From Actinomycetes bacterium (lineage in GTDB: Bacteria > Actinomycetota > CADDZG01 > JAHWKV01), in NCBI GenBank assembly GCA_029263035.1, contig JAJCYF010000050.1, positions 1 through 12,978 on the forward strand: DNA of 12,978 bases. Reading direction: 5' to 3'. The translations under genes and the position numbers were made by a program. Below the pieces are notes generated by a model that was not told where the DNA came from, did not search any database, and saw nothing but the letters and a program-made list of their open reading frames with translations. Every line of letters begins with the position of its first letter. The stretch's first letter is position 1. Positions 6,620 through 12,069 of this stretch are shown here, piece by piece.

Positions 6620-6866
6620 CAGTGCCTCCCGGGGTCAGCGCCGGCACCTGTGCCCGCACCACGGACTGAAAGCCGATGCGTTTGTGCGAGCCGTCGCAGA
6701 ACGGTTTGTCGGCCGATGCCCCACACCGGCACAGTGCAATGTTCTTGCTCTTGACCTCGAGCTCATTTCCCTCTGGGTCGATGAGTTTCACCGGGCCCCG
6801 GATCAGCAGCGGTCCGTTGTCCGACGGCTGGATGGAGCAGCGCTCGTTGTCTTCCCGATAGGCCAT
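6603..6866 (-). CDS. CDGSH iron-sulfur domain protein
   Basis: An 87-residue protein with one CDGSH domain, CRCGASADKPFCDGSH, giving the three Cys plus one His that bind a redox-active, labile [2Fe-2S] cluster (mitoNEET/CISD type). Before it is the small beta region PLLIRGPVKLIDPEGNELEV, usual for bacterial one-CDGSH proteins. It is predicted cytoplasmic with no membrane anchor. Roles proposed for the family are electron or cluster transfer and redox sensing; no specific partner can be named here. The ATG at 6866 has AAAGGGA six to seven bases upstream. It heads the minus-strand series with folE, and it faces, across 156 bases, a divergent regulator that itself has a cysteine-rich sensor domain. 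This makes control by that regulator plausible. Confidence 0.92.
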   Translation of the reverse strand: MAYREDNERCSIQPSDNGPLLIRGPVKLIDPEGNELEVKSKNIALCRCGASADKPFCDGSHKRIGFQSVVRAQVPALTPGGTVGDAG

Positions 6867-6891
6867 GCCGGTCCCTTTCTATTGCCCTAGC

Positions 6892-6917
6892 TGGTGGTCT
6901 ATAGACACTAACCACCA
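6892..6917. promoter_or_regulatory. Candidate operator between CDGSH gene and divergent regulator
   Basis: A perfect 7-base inverted repeat TGGTGGT/ACCACCA (6892-6898 and 6911-6917) surrounds the sequence GTCTATAGAC (6897-6906), which is itself a perfect 10-base palindrome. The site lies 26-51 bases before the CDGSH start. It includes TATAGA on the minus strand, a possible -10 for the CDGSH-folE unit. It is the best symmetrical sequence found in this divergent spacer, but its use as an operator is inferred. Confidence 0.35.
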
Positions 6918-7010
6918 AAAGGCTCTGAGTGCAAGTGGTTTCACCAGAACATCTGGGTACTAGAGCAACCTTACCCATATCTAGAGGTTTAAGACTTGAT
7001 GTACTAGTGA

Positions 7011-7016
7011 TAGATT
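7011..7016 (+). promoter_or_regulatory. Candidate leaderless -10 box of the SufR-like regulator
   Basis: TAGATT ends six bases before the ATG at 7023, and the upstream AT-rich sequence contains no Shine-Dalgarno. Transcription would then start at the A of the initiation codon. Confidence 0.45.
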
Positions 7017-7022
7017 ATAAGA

Positions 7023-7733
7023 ATGAACCGAGCGTTGGAGTCCGGTACCGCAGCACTGGCCGTACTTGACGACGACCTTCGCCGGAGGATTTTTCTGTTC
7101 GTGAGGTCCCAGGGGGTTCCGGTGACCCGGGAACGGGTGGCGCAGGAGGTCGGGATCTCCCGCAAGCTGGCGGCCTTTCACCTGGACAAGCTCGTTGAAA
7201 AGGGTCTGCTCAACCACCACTATGCCCGCCCGCCCGGAAAGGGCGGTCCCGGCGCCGGCCGGCCGGCCAAGGTTTACGAACCGTCGGCGATGAATATCGA
7301 GATATCGGTTCCCCAGCGCCGGTACGAGCTTGCGGGCCGGCTCTTGCTGGACGGTGTGGTCAACCAGGCTGAAGGCGTGCCGGCCAGGGACAGCACCAAC
7401 GCAGCGGCGATGGCCCAGGGAAACGAGCTTGGAAAGGGCGCGAGTTCCGGAAGGAACCTTCGTCATCCGGGCCCCGAGCGCACCCTTGCCGCCGCCGAGG
7501 AGATCCTCACCGAGCAGGGCTTCGAGCCGTTCCGTGAGAGCCCCAAAGTGCTGGCTCTTCGCAACTGCCCGTTCCATGCACTGGCCGCAAGATCGCCGGA
7601 GGTGGTGTGCGGGATGAACCGGTCGTTCATTGAGGGGGTTGTCCGCGGTTTGGGCAATGAGAGCGTGCAGGTGGTGCTGGCGCCGGAGCCCGGCCACTGC
7701 TGCGTAAAGCTGTGTTCGCCGGGGTCCGGGTAG
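7023..7733 (+). CDS. Winged-helix transcriptional regulator with cysteine-rich C-terminal sensor domain (SufR-like)
   Basis: A 236-residue regulator. Residues 15-85 form an ArsR/DeoR-like winged helix: DDLRRRIFLFV, then recognition-helix region VTRERVAQEVGISRKLAAFH, DKLVEKGLL and a basic GAGRPAKVY wing. The C-terminal half has NCPFHALAARSPEVVCGMN (Cys182 and Cys196) and PEPGHCCVKLC (Cys226, 227 and 231). This is the layout of SufR-type regulators, where three of the cysteines bind an iron-sulfur cluster that controls DNA binding. The central region (about 115-150) is variable. Actinobacteria have several such proteins besides true SufR, and no suf genes are in the window, so the signal and targets are open. 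It is divergent from the CDGSH-folE unit, the most likely target besides itself. The transcript is probably leaderless. Confidence 0.8.
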   Translation: MNRALESGTAALAVLDDDLRRRIFLFVRSQGVPVTRERVAQEVGISRKLAAFHLDKLVEKGLLNHHYARPPGKGGPGAGRPAKVYEPSAMNIEISVPQRRYELAGRLLLDGVVNQAEGVPARDSTNAAAMAQGNELGKGASSGRNLRHPGPERTLAAAEEILTEQGFEPFRESPKVLALRNCPFHALAARSPEVVCGMNRSFIEGVVRGLGNESVQVVLAPEPGHCCVKLCSPGSG

Positions 7734-7835
7734 CGTTCAGCCGGGCAATGTTCGACAATGGTTGAACAAAACAGTCATGAGTTTGGTTTGGCCGGGTAGC
7801 CTTTTAGTAGGCGGCTAGCGAAAAGGAGCGTCGAT

Positions 7836-8015
7836 TTGGGTCTGTACGACCGCACTAAGAAAGCGGATCCCACCCCCAGAGAGCAGGCAAACTGGGACAA
7901 GCTTGCGGCAGCCGAACGTGAACGGCAGCGCAAGCTGCGAGAGGCCGAGTCACAGGGCCGAAAGGGCGCCGACCAGGCGTCCAAGCAGCGCTTGCTGGAT
8001 CAGTTCCGGACCTAA
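7836..8015 (+). CDS. Small charged hypothetical protein
   Basis: A 59-codon frame starting at TTG, with AAAAGGAG seven bases upstream, and ending at TAA. The product starts MGLYDRTKKADPTPREQANW and continues as a strongly charged, helix-favouring, Arg/Lys/Glu/Gln-rich sequence (AAAERERQRKLREAESQGRK) ending QRLLDQFRT. It has no signal peptide, membrane segment or cysteine. The ribosome binding site, heptad-like spacing of charges and absence of disruption support a real gene. I do not recognise the family. It could be a small nucleic-acid-binding or coiled-coil protein, but that is only composition-based. It lies 102 bases after the SufR-like gene on the same strand; that gap contains a hairpin-like TAGCC/GGCTA repeat (7797-7817). 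Confidence 0.6.
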   Translation: MGLYDRTKKADPTPREQANWDKLAAAERERQRKLREAESQGRKGADQASKQRLLDQFRT

Positions 8016-8230
8016 GCGGCTTCCCGGCAAATCGGGGCTGAACCATCCGGGGATTCTGCCGATAGGTAGAACATGGTTATTCGGCACCACGAAACCCCCG
8101 GATCGTCTCAGTCATCCGGCCCCGGCGCGGCTGCTTCCCAGCCCACCCGAACCCGGCTTGAGTCGGGATCCGGTGTCTCCCGCACCTCCGGACCCGCGGT
8201 TACCGGCTTAACCGATTCCGGCTCCTGCCG
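8016..8230. other. Noncoding spacer before the surface protein gene
   Basis: This 215-base stretch has no convincing gene. The only symmetrical element seen is the imperfect palindrome CCCGGCTTGAGTCGGG at 8152-8167. No clear -10/-35 pair or ribosome binding site precedes the GTG at 8231. Confidence 0.5.
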
Positions 8231-9283
8231 GTGAAATTCCTCCGGCGGATCCGGCCGGACTCAACGACCACCTGGGGGCGGATTTCGTCCAAAGCTGCAC
8301 GCAACACCGCAATAGTGGCGGTTTCAGTCCTGTTGGTGGGAGTTATGTCGGCGGTTGCACTGTCGTATGGAGGCAGTAGTACGCAAGAGCCCCACCCGGT
8401 CCTATCGACCAATAAGGCCGTTGCCGCCGGGCTTGCCGCCGTTCCGTTCCAGCACGTGGTGGTGCCCGCTGTGGGTGAGGTTTCTCCCACCGCCCCGGCG
8501 ATGCGGGCTCCCGCACAGTCTTTCCGCCCAAACTCCGAAGTTCCGGCCTCCCGGCCGGCCGCAGCTGTTGTAGAAAATTCGGCACCGTTCAGTATCTCCT
8601 GCCACAACGTGAGTGGCGATAGCGAGAAGGAATGTAAGGTAGCCTCCACCGGCGGCTTTGCGGGAGTTGTCGATTTTTCCTGCGCCGGCCTTCCCGATCA
8701 GCTCGGCTGCCGGTTCGATCCCCCGTCAGCATCGGTCGCACCCGGCTCCAAGGCGCTCACCAGGTTATCGATCACCATCGGTCCCCGTTTGCGGAGGGGG
8801 CTAACCACATTTCAGGTGGTCGCCTCCCATGGAGGATTTCAGGCCCAGCATTCGATCAGTTGGGATGTCGGGAGCCAGGCCGATCCCCGCGGCAGTTACA
8901 ACCTGCGATGCGGGGGAACTGTCACGATTCTTGCCGGCGAGAGCGGCGAGGTGGCCTGCACCGTTGAGTCGCACGGCGGGTTCAAGGGTCCTGTGACGCT
9001 GGACTGCGAGGCCTTTGATGGGCTGATCTGTAACGAAGGTGCCGCAACCGTAATCCTGGAGGAGTATCAGGACGTTCCGGTCAAGTTCTACGTGGAGGTC
9101 CCGGCCGGAGCGTACCCCAGAGAGTACATCCTGCATGTGCATCACGACGGCGATATGCGTTCCAAGTTTCCCGTTCCATACGCGTTTCTGGTAAACGTTC
9201 CAAACACCTTGCCGCCCTGCGAGACGGCGTTGCCGTTGAATTGCTACATGGATCCCTCGCGGTTGGTTCCCACCCAGCCTTGA
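8231..9283 (+). CDS. Membrane-anchored extracellular protein with two Ig-like beta domains
   Basis: A 350-residue protein of unrecognised function. A basic N-terminus (MKFLRRIRPD) precedes one hydrophobic segment at about residues 27-46 (AIVAVSVLLVGVMSAVAL), a signal anchor or uncleaved signal peptide. A Pro/Ala/Val-rich spacer (50-115) follows, then two domains of similar plan: about 118-213 and 222-324. Each has four cysteines in matching places (124, 135, 151, 160 and 227, 243, 259, 267) and the shared pattern C.V.S.GGF.G.V...C, so two disulfides per domain are likely. This pattern resembles Ig-like repeats common in secreted bacterial proteins (the SLSCSGLPAGVTCSF type). A tail with Cys330 and Cys338 follows. 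The GTG start is weakly supported because no ribosome binding site is visible, but no other in-frame start precedes the hydrophobic segment. Adhesion or wall association is a guess from the domain type. Confidence 0.72.
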   Translation: MKFLRRIRPDSTTTWGRISSKAARNTAIVAVSVLLVGVMSAVALSYGGSSTQEPHPVLSTNKAVAAGLAAVPFQHVVVPAVGEVSPTAPAMRAPAQSFRPNSEVPASRPAAAVVENSAPFSISCHNVSGDSEKECKVASTGGFAGVVDFSCAGLPDQLGCRFDPPSASVAPGSKALTRLSITIGPRLRRGLTTFQVVASHGGFQAQHSISWDVGSQADPRGSYNLRCGGTVTILAGESGEVACTVESHGGFKGPVTLDCEAFDGLICNEGAATVILEEYQDVPVKFYVEVPAGAYPREYILHVHHDGDMRSKFPVPYAFLVNVPNTLPPCETALPLNCYMDPSRLVPTQP

Positions 9284-9286
9284 CCA

Positions 9287-9455
9287 GTGGATCTCGACGA
9301 CTCGGAGGTCTCCCGGACCCTCTCAGCTGTCCACTGCTGGCCGCTGGACCTGGCGGTGAGCATGCAATCGACACGGCTCGATTTTGTGCGGACCCAGCCG
9401 ATCAGTTGATTGCCGCCACAAGCGTGGTGCACAAGGTGCCGTTGCCGGCTCAGTC
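9287..9455 (+). pseudogene. Decayed vapC (PIN domain) fragment with frameshift
   Basis: Directly after the stop of the surface protein gene, the plus strand encodes two pieces of one PIN-domain toxin in different frames. The first is SEVSRTLSAVHCWPLDLAV...STRLDF in one frame (to about 9385). The second is ADPADQLIAATSVVHKVPL in the next frame (from about 9388). Together they give the usual VapC order WPLDLA...LDF..DPADqLIAAtavvh, including the third catalytic Asp region (DPAD). The frame changes within the run CGATTTTGTGCG at 9379-9390. There is no start codon, no N-terminal D-containing motif and no end, and the 3' part runs into the convergent vapC gene. It is a remnant, not a functional toxin. 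Confidence 0.6.
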
Positions 9456-9860
9456 AAACGCCGACGCACCGTCCATCTTCACGCCTATGACACCTGCAAC
9501 CCGGAACAGGTCGTTGTCGGCGGCGAGCAGGGTGGCTCCGTGGCGCCACGCCACGGCGGTGATCATGCAGTCGATCAAACCTCTGGGTGTCACCCCCGAA
9601 GCCCGGCACTTTCGGTAGATTCGGGCGCTGCCTTCGAAATCTACTGCGGCGTCGAACGAAAGAAGCTCGAAGCCCAGCAGCATCCGCCGCAATTGTTCTT
9701 CACGCAGGCCGTCCTTGGCGCCGGCCAGGACCTCCATGATGACGGGTTCCGTCACCGCAAGGGCCGAGCCGTCGGCGATCAGCTTCGTGAGCCGCAGGTC
9801 CACCGGGCTTCCGGTTGCGCGGTCGAACTCAACCCAGGCGGAAGTGTCGGCCAGAATCAC
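9450..9860 (-). CDS. vapC: VapC family PIN-domain toxin
   Basis: A 136-residue PIN-domain ribonuclease, the toxin of a type II toxin-antitoxin pair. The acidic active-site residues are all present: Asp5 in ILADTSAWVEF, Glu43 in PVIMEVLAGA, Asp97 in RGLIDCMITAVAW, and Asp115/Asp117 in LLAADNDLF. Such enzymes cleave tRNA or rRNA with Mg2+ and are held inactive by VapB. The GTG start overlaps the stop of vapB by four bases (GTGA), so translation is coupled and antitoxin is made first. The gene ends inside the decayed vapC fragment read from the other strand. Confidence 0.93.
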   Translation of the reverse strand: MILADTSAWVEFDRATGSPVDLRLTKLIADGSALAVTEPVIMEVLAGAKDGLREEQLRRMLLGFELLSFDAAVDFEGSARIYRKCRASGVTPRGLIDCMITAVAWRHGATLLAADNDLFRVAGVIGVKMDGASAFD

Positions 9861-10066
9861 CCGTTCAGCGGCGGGGCTTCATGGGGTACTTCGTCTATGG
9901 CGTGGGCGCCGCGCATGGCCAGGGCCTCGGTTTGGGTCATCGGCTGGCCGGCGAGATGCTTGAGTGCCAGGTCGACGGCCTCGGTTTTTGTCCGGACGCC
10001 GAAGCGGTCCATGATCGTCTGGACGTAGGACTCTTCAATTTCGATGTTGGTTCGCTGCTTTGCCAT
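9857..10066 (-). CDS. vapB: VapB family antitoxin
   Basis: A 69-residue antitoxin. The N-terminal half (RTNIEIEESYVQTIMDRFGV, then RTKTEAVDLALKHLAG) is a ribbon-helix-helix DNA-binding motif as in VapB proteins of the MtVapB/DUF2191 type. The C-terminal half (TQTEALAMRGAHAIDEVPH) is the flexible part expected to wrap the toxin. It pairs with the downstream vapC. No Shine-Dalgarno is visible; a TATAGT box ends six bases before the ATG, so the mRNA is probably leaderless. A 15-base palindrome next to the -10 box is the expected autoregulatory operator. Confidence 0.92.
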   Translation of the reverse strand: MAKQRTNIEIEESYVQTIMDRFGVRTKTEAVDLALKHLAGQPMTQTEALAMRGAHAIDEVPHEAPPLNG

Positions 10067-10072
10067 ACACTA

Positions 10073-10103
10073 ACTATACACGTTACGTGTACCGAACGTG
10101 TAC
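10073..10103 (-). promoter_or_regulatory. Promoter and operator of the minus-strand vapBC pair
   Basis: The -10 box TATAGT (10078-10073 on the minus strand) ends six bases before the vapB ATG. Overlapping its upstream edge is the perfect 15-base palindrome TACACGTTACGTGTA (10077-10091). The half-site ACGTGTAC occurs at 10085-10092 and again at 10096-10103, 11 bases apart, that is about one helical turn on the same face. This arrangement suits cooperative binding of VapB/VapC dimers. Confidence 0.65.
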
Positions 10104-10104
10104 G

Positions 10105-10230
10105 CTATCGAAAATCCCTGGCCTTCAGCTCTGAGGCCATCGTCAGGCTCAGCGGCTCTATCTTGGATGCCAAAAGGTTGGCCACTCCGTCGTAGAGCAC
10201 TGCGCTCCACCCGCGGGGTCCTGGCTGCTG
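10105..10230 (-). pseudogene. Decayed 3' end of a second dnaE2
   Basis: The minus strand encodes YDGVANLLASKIEPLSLT followed by MASELKARDFR and a TAG stop. This matches the end of the DnaE2 protein at the right edge of the window (YDGVVNLLASKIEPLSLT, VASELKARDFR). The 87 bases 10109-10195 align without gaps to 12533-12619, with 13 mismatches by hand count, but only two amino acids differ. Beyond 10195 a 7-base insertion (10196-10202) breaks the frame. Weaker similarity (RTPRVER against VTGRLER) continues to about 10225 and then stops. There is no remaining upstream coding sequence, so this is only a 3' stump. It lies immediately upstream of the vapBC operator. Confidence 0.8.
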
Positions 10231-10238
10231 TCACACGA

Positions 10239-10335
10239 TTACCCGGAGTCCAATTTGCCCAGATCCCGCGCCACGCGTGCTTGCCGGCGATCGAAGGTCA
10301 GGAAGGTGAGTCCCCGCCCACCATCCTGCCGTTGG
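10239..10335 (-). pseudogene. Possible vapC C-terminal remnant
   Basis: Between the HNH gene stop and the dnaE2 stump, the minus strand reads GLTFLTFDRRQARVARDLG and then a TAA stop at 10239. The pattern LTFDRR.AR.AR.LG is common at the C-terminus of PIN-domain toxins, where the Asp is part of the active site. Only about 25-30 codons are recognisable and no start or earlier motif precedes them. A chance resemblance cannot be excluded. Confidence 0.35.
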
Positions 10336-11301
10336 TCAGGGTTTATCCGAGGCCGGCGGTTTCCCGGGCGGCGGCCCCGCTCGGGGCTGCGGCCCGGAAT
10401 CAGGCTCGGCGGCGTCATCGGCAAAAAGCGAGAAGAGCTCATCCTTCAACTGTTGGTCTACCGGCGGGGGCGGGAGCGAGGTCAGGATGCTGCCGGTGGG
10501 GTCGATGAAGTCGAGCCAGATGTTGGCGTCGCCTTTGACCCTCCACCCGCCCTCGTGAACCAGCCGGTGGTGAAACCAGCACAGGGTGACCAGGTTGTCG
10601 GTGTCGGTAGGCCCGTTTTGGGTCCAGTGCCGGATGTGGTGGTGCTGGGTCCAGCGCACCCGGTCACATCCGGGGAACCTGCAGGTCCGGTCCCGGTGTT
10701 TTAGCACCCGGTAAAGCCATCCGGGGATCTGCCGGCTGCGTCGCCCGATCCCGATCGGGACCCAATCCGGCCCGTCGATCACCAGTTCGGAGTTGCAGTC
10801 GCAGGCCAGCCGAAGGGCGGTTTCCCCGGCGATCATCGGCCCGTCGTCCAGGGCGGCGATCCTGGTGGGGACCATGCCCCTCTGGTCGGTAAGGCGGTCG
10901 ACATCGACGTGAACCACCACTGTAGCCCTGACCGCATCGCCCTCAGTTTTCAGGTAGTTGGAGGCGAGCTCGGCCAGGGCGTCGGCACACGACTGCTCGA
11001 AACTGGGCCGGGGCCGAGGGCCGGCCACCAGAAGGGCAGCCCCGGACGGCAGTGGCTCCGCAACTTCAGTCTGGCTGCCGGACCCCTCGCTGCCGGAACA
11101 ATCCGCACCCGGGGACCCGGCGCGGCCCAATTCCTTGCCATTGCCGGTGGTCAGGTGTTCGAGCGCCTTGGCCACCAAGGTCCCCTCGACATCGGCCAGC
11201 ATGCCTTTCAGGTGCAATACCCGGGAGTCTTCGTCCCACCGGTAGCGCAGGAACCTGTTCTCGTAGGCCCGGTTGGCGTCCACTTCCTCCACCGGTCGCA
11301 T
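10336..11301 (-). CDS. HNH endonuclease domain part of a DUF222 (13E12-type) protein, frameshifted
   Basis: This 321-codon frame is the C-terminal two thirds of a DUF222/HNH protein. It begins in the family-typical stretch VDANRAYENRFLRYRWDED and carries a variable linker rich in Gly, Ser and Pro (about residues 60-95). It then reaches the HNH nuclease motif at about 208-258: CRFPGCDRVRW, HHHIRHW, GPTDTDNLVTLC and WFHHRLVHEGGW. The His-Asn-His residues and zinc-type cysteines are intact. Such proteins are abundant, repeated families in actinobacteria (REP13E12 in mycobacteria) and are presumed DNA nickases or endonucleases. The N-terminal DUF222 half is in another frame, 11303-11686. The ATG at 11301 could allow separate translation, but it begins inside a conserved segment and lacks a ribosome binding site. 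A frameshift is more likely. Confidence 0.85.
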   Translation of the reverse strand: MRPVEEVDANRAYENRFLRYRWDEDSRVLHLKGMLADVEGTLVAKALEHLTTGNGKELGRAGSPGADCSGSEGSGSQTEVAEPLPSGAALLVAGPRPRPSFEQSCADALAELASNYLKTEGDAVRATVVVHVDVDRLTDQRGMVPTRIAALDDGPMIAGETALRLACDCNSELVIDGPDWVPIGIGRRSRQIPGWLYRVLKHRDRTCRFPGCDRVRWTQHHHIRHWTQNGPTDTDNLVTLCWFHHRLVHEGGWRVKGDANIWLDFIDPTGSILTSLPPPPVDQQLKDELFSLFADDAAEPDSGPQPRAGPPPGKPPASDKP

Positions 11302-11302
11302 C

Positions 11303-11686
11303 CCGGCGATTGAGCTCGCTCACGGGCAGGTTCAGGGCGTGCCCCAAGAGTTCTGCCTCGCTGTCGGGGGTTGCCTGCTTGCACAATGCCTGGACGCTCT
11401 CGAAGCTCAACCGGCCGCAGGCGTAGGCGTCCCGGACCAAAGGAAGGTGGGCCAGCGCCCGGGCCACCCGGACCTCGGCGTGGGCCCGGTAGGACGACCA
11501 CCCGAACCGGTGGCTGAGCCACGCCGCCATGGAGGTGACGCCGTCCCGGGCCAAGTGACCCTTCTCCTCGAAGGCCCCGATCAGCTCCAGAGTTGCCTGG
11601 TGAACCGCACACAACCCGGCCTCAAACCGGGTGATCGCGTCATCCAGTTCATCGGCCGAACACTCAAGGAGTACCCCCGTATCCAT
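11303..11686 (-). CDS. DUF222 N-terminal part of the frameshifted HNH protein
   Basis: About 128 codons of the DUF222 domain. It starts MDTGVLLECSADELDDAITR and contains the conserved SMAAWLSHRFGWSSYRAHAEV and LSFESVQALCKQAT segments. The similarity stops at ELNRR, after which this frame gives low-quality sequence (to a stop at 11066). The family sequence continues in the -1 relative frame from ATG 11301. Skipping one base in the GGG run (complement of 11302-11304) would join both parts into a normal protein of about 449 residues. The ATG at 11686 has no Shine-Dalgarno; TACGAT ends seven bases upstream, another leaderless pattern. The gene is either a young pseudogene, a case of frameshifting, or a sequence error. 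Confidence 0.82.
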
Positions 11687-11693
11687 AGTGAAA

Positions 11694-11699
11694 ATCGTA
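11694..11699 (-). promoter_or_regulatory. Candidate leaderless -10 box of the DUF222/HNH gene
   Basis: TACGAT on the minus strand ends seven bases before the ATG at 11686. No ribosome binding site is visible. The upstream spacer (11700-11760) also holds CGGAGGG twice (11702-11708, 11738-11744) and the palindrome TTTCCGGAAA (11748-11757), whose roles are unknown. Confidence 0.35.
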
Positions 11700-11805
11700 T
11701 CCGGAGGGTATGACAGATTCGCGTGGTAATCGAATTTCGGAGGGATATTTCCGGAAAAAAGTTGAGGGCCCGAACGTCTTGACGCGCAACTGGGCTCCTA
11801 TGCTG

Positions 11806-11832
11806 AGCATCAGATGCTGAGGGCGGTATCAT
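11806..11832 (+). promoter_or_regulatory. Promoter and operator of the plus-strand vapBC pair
   Basis: The perfect 13-base palindrome AGCATCAGATGCT (11806-11818) is followed by TATCAT (11827-11832), which ends eight bases before the vapB ATG at 11841. TGCTGAG is repeated directly at 11801-11807 and 11815-11821, 14 bases apart. Position and symmetry match an antitoxin operator covering its own promoter. The sequence is unrelated to the operator of the other vapBC pair. Confidence 0.55.
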
Positions 11833-11840
11833 CGAACATC

Positions 11841-12065
11841 ATGCGCACTACCGTGGACCTCGATGCCACCGTTCTTCAGGAGCTCAAGCAGAGGGCTGCG
11901 CGCGAGGGCAAGAGCCTGGGCCGGCTGATCTCCGAGATTGCCGCGGCGGCCCTCAGTAATCAAACCCGGACGGAGCAGGAGCCGTTCGTGTGGCACGCGC
12001 AGGCCATGGGGGCGCGGATCGATCTTGCGGACAAAGAGGCTCTCTGGTCGGCTCTAGAGGAGTAG
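11841..12065 (+). CDS. vapB: VapB-like ribbon-helix-helix antitoxin
   Basis: A 74-residue antitoxin. The N-terminus MRTTVDLDATVLQELKQRA followed by REGKSLGRLISEIAAAAL is a ribbon-helix-helix DNA-binding unit (one strand, two helices). The acidic/aromatic tail (EPFVWHAQAMGARIDLADKE) would bind the toxin. The ATG at 11841 is chosen rather than an in-frame start at 11814, because the beta strand of the motif begins at once and the -10 box and palindrome lie just upstream. The downstream vapC starts four bases after its TAG stop. Confidence 0.88.
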   Translation: MRTTVDLDATVLQELKQRAAREGKSLGRLISEIAAAALSNQTRTEQEPFVWHAQAMGARIDLADKEALWSALEE

Positions 12066-12069
12066 GCAG

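Noticed and set aside
6996..7021. TTGATG...TATAAG as the promoter of the SufR-like gene.
   Set aside because: The spacer is only 14 bases and TATAAG would lie one base from the ATG; TAGATT at 7011 fits better.
7797..7817. TAGCC/GGCTA hairpin as a terminator after the SufR-like gene.
   Set aside because: The stem is five bases with an 11-base loop and no T-run follows.
8343..8649. Open frames on the minus strand within the surface protein gene.
   Set aside because: No ribosome binding site or family pattern; they are shadows of the plus-strand gene.
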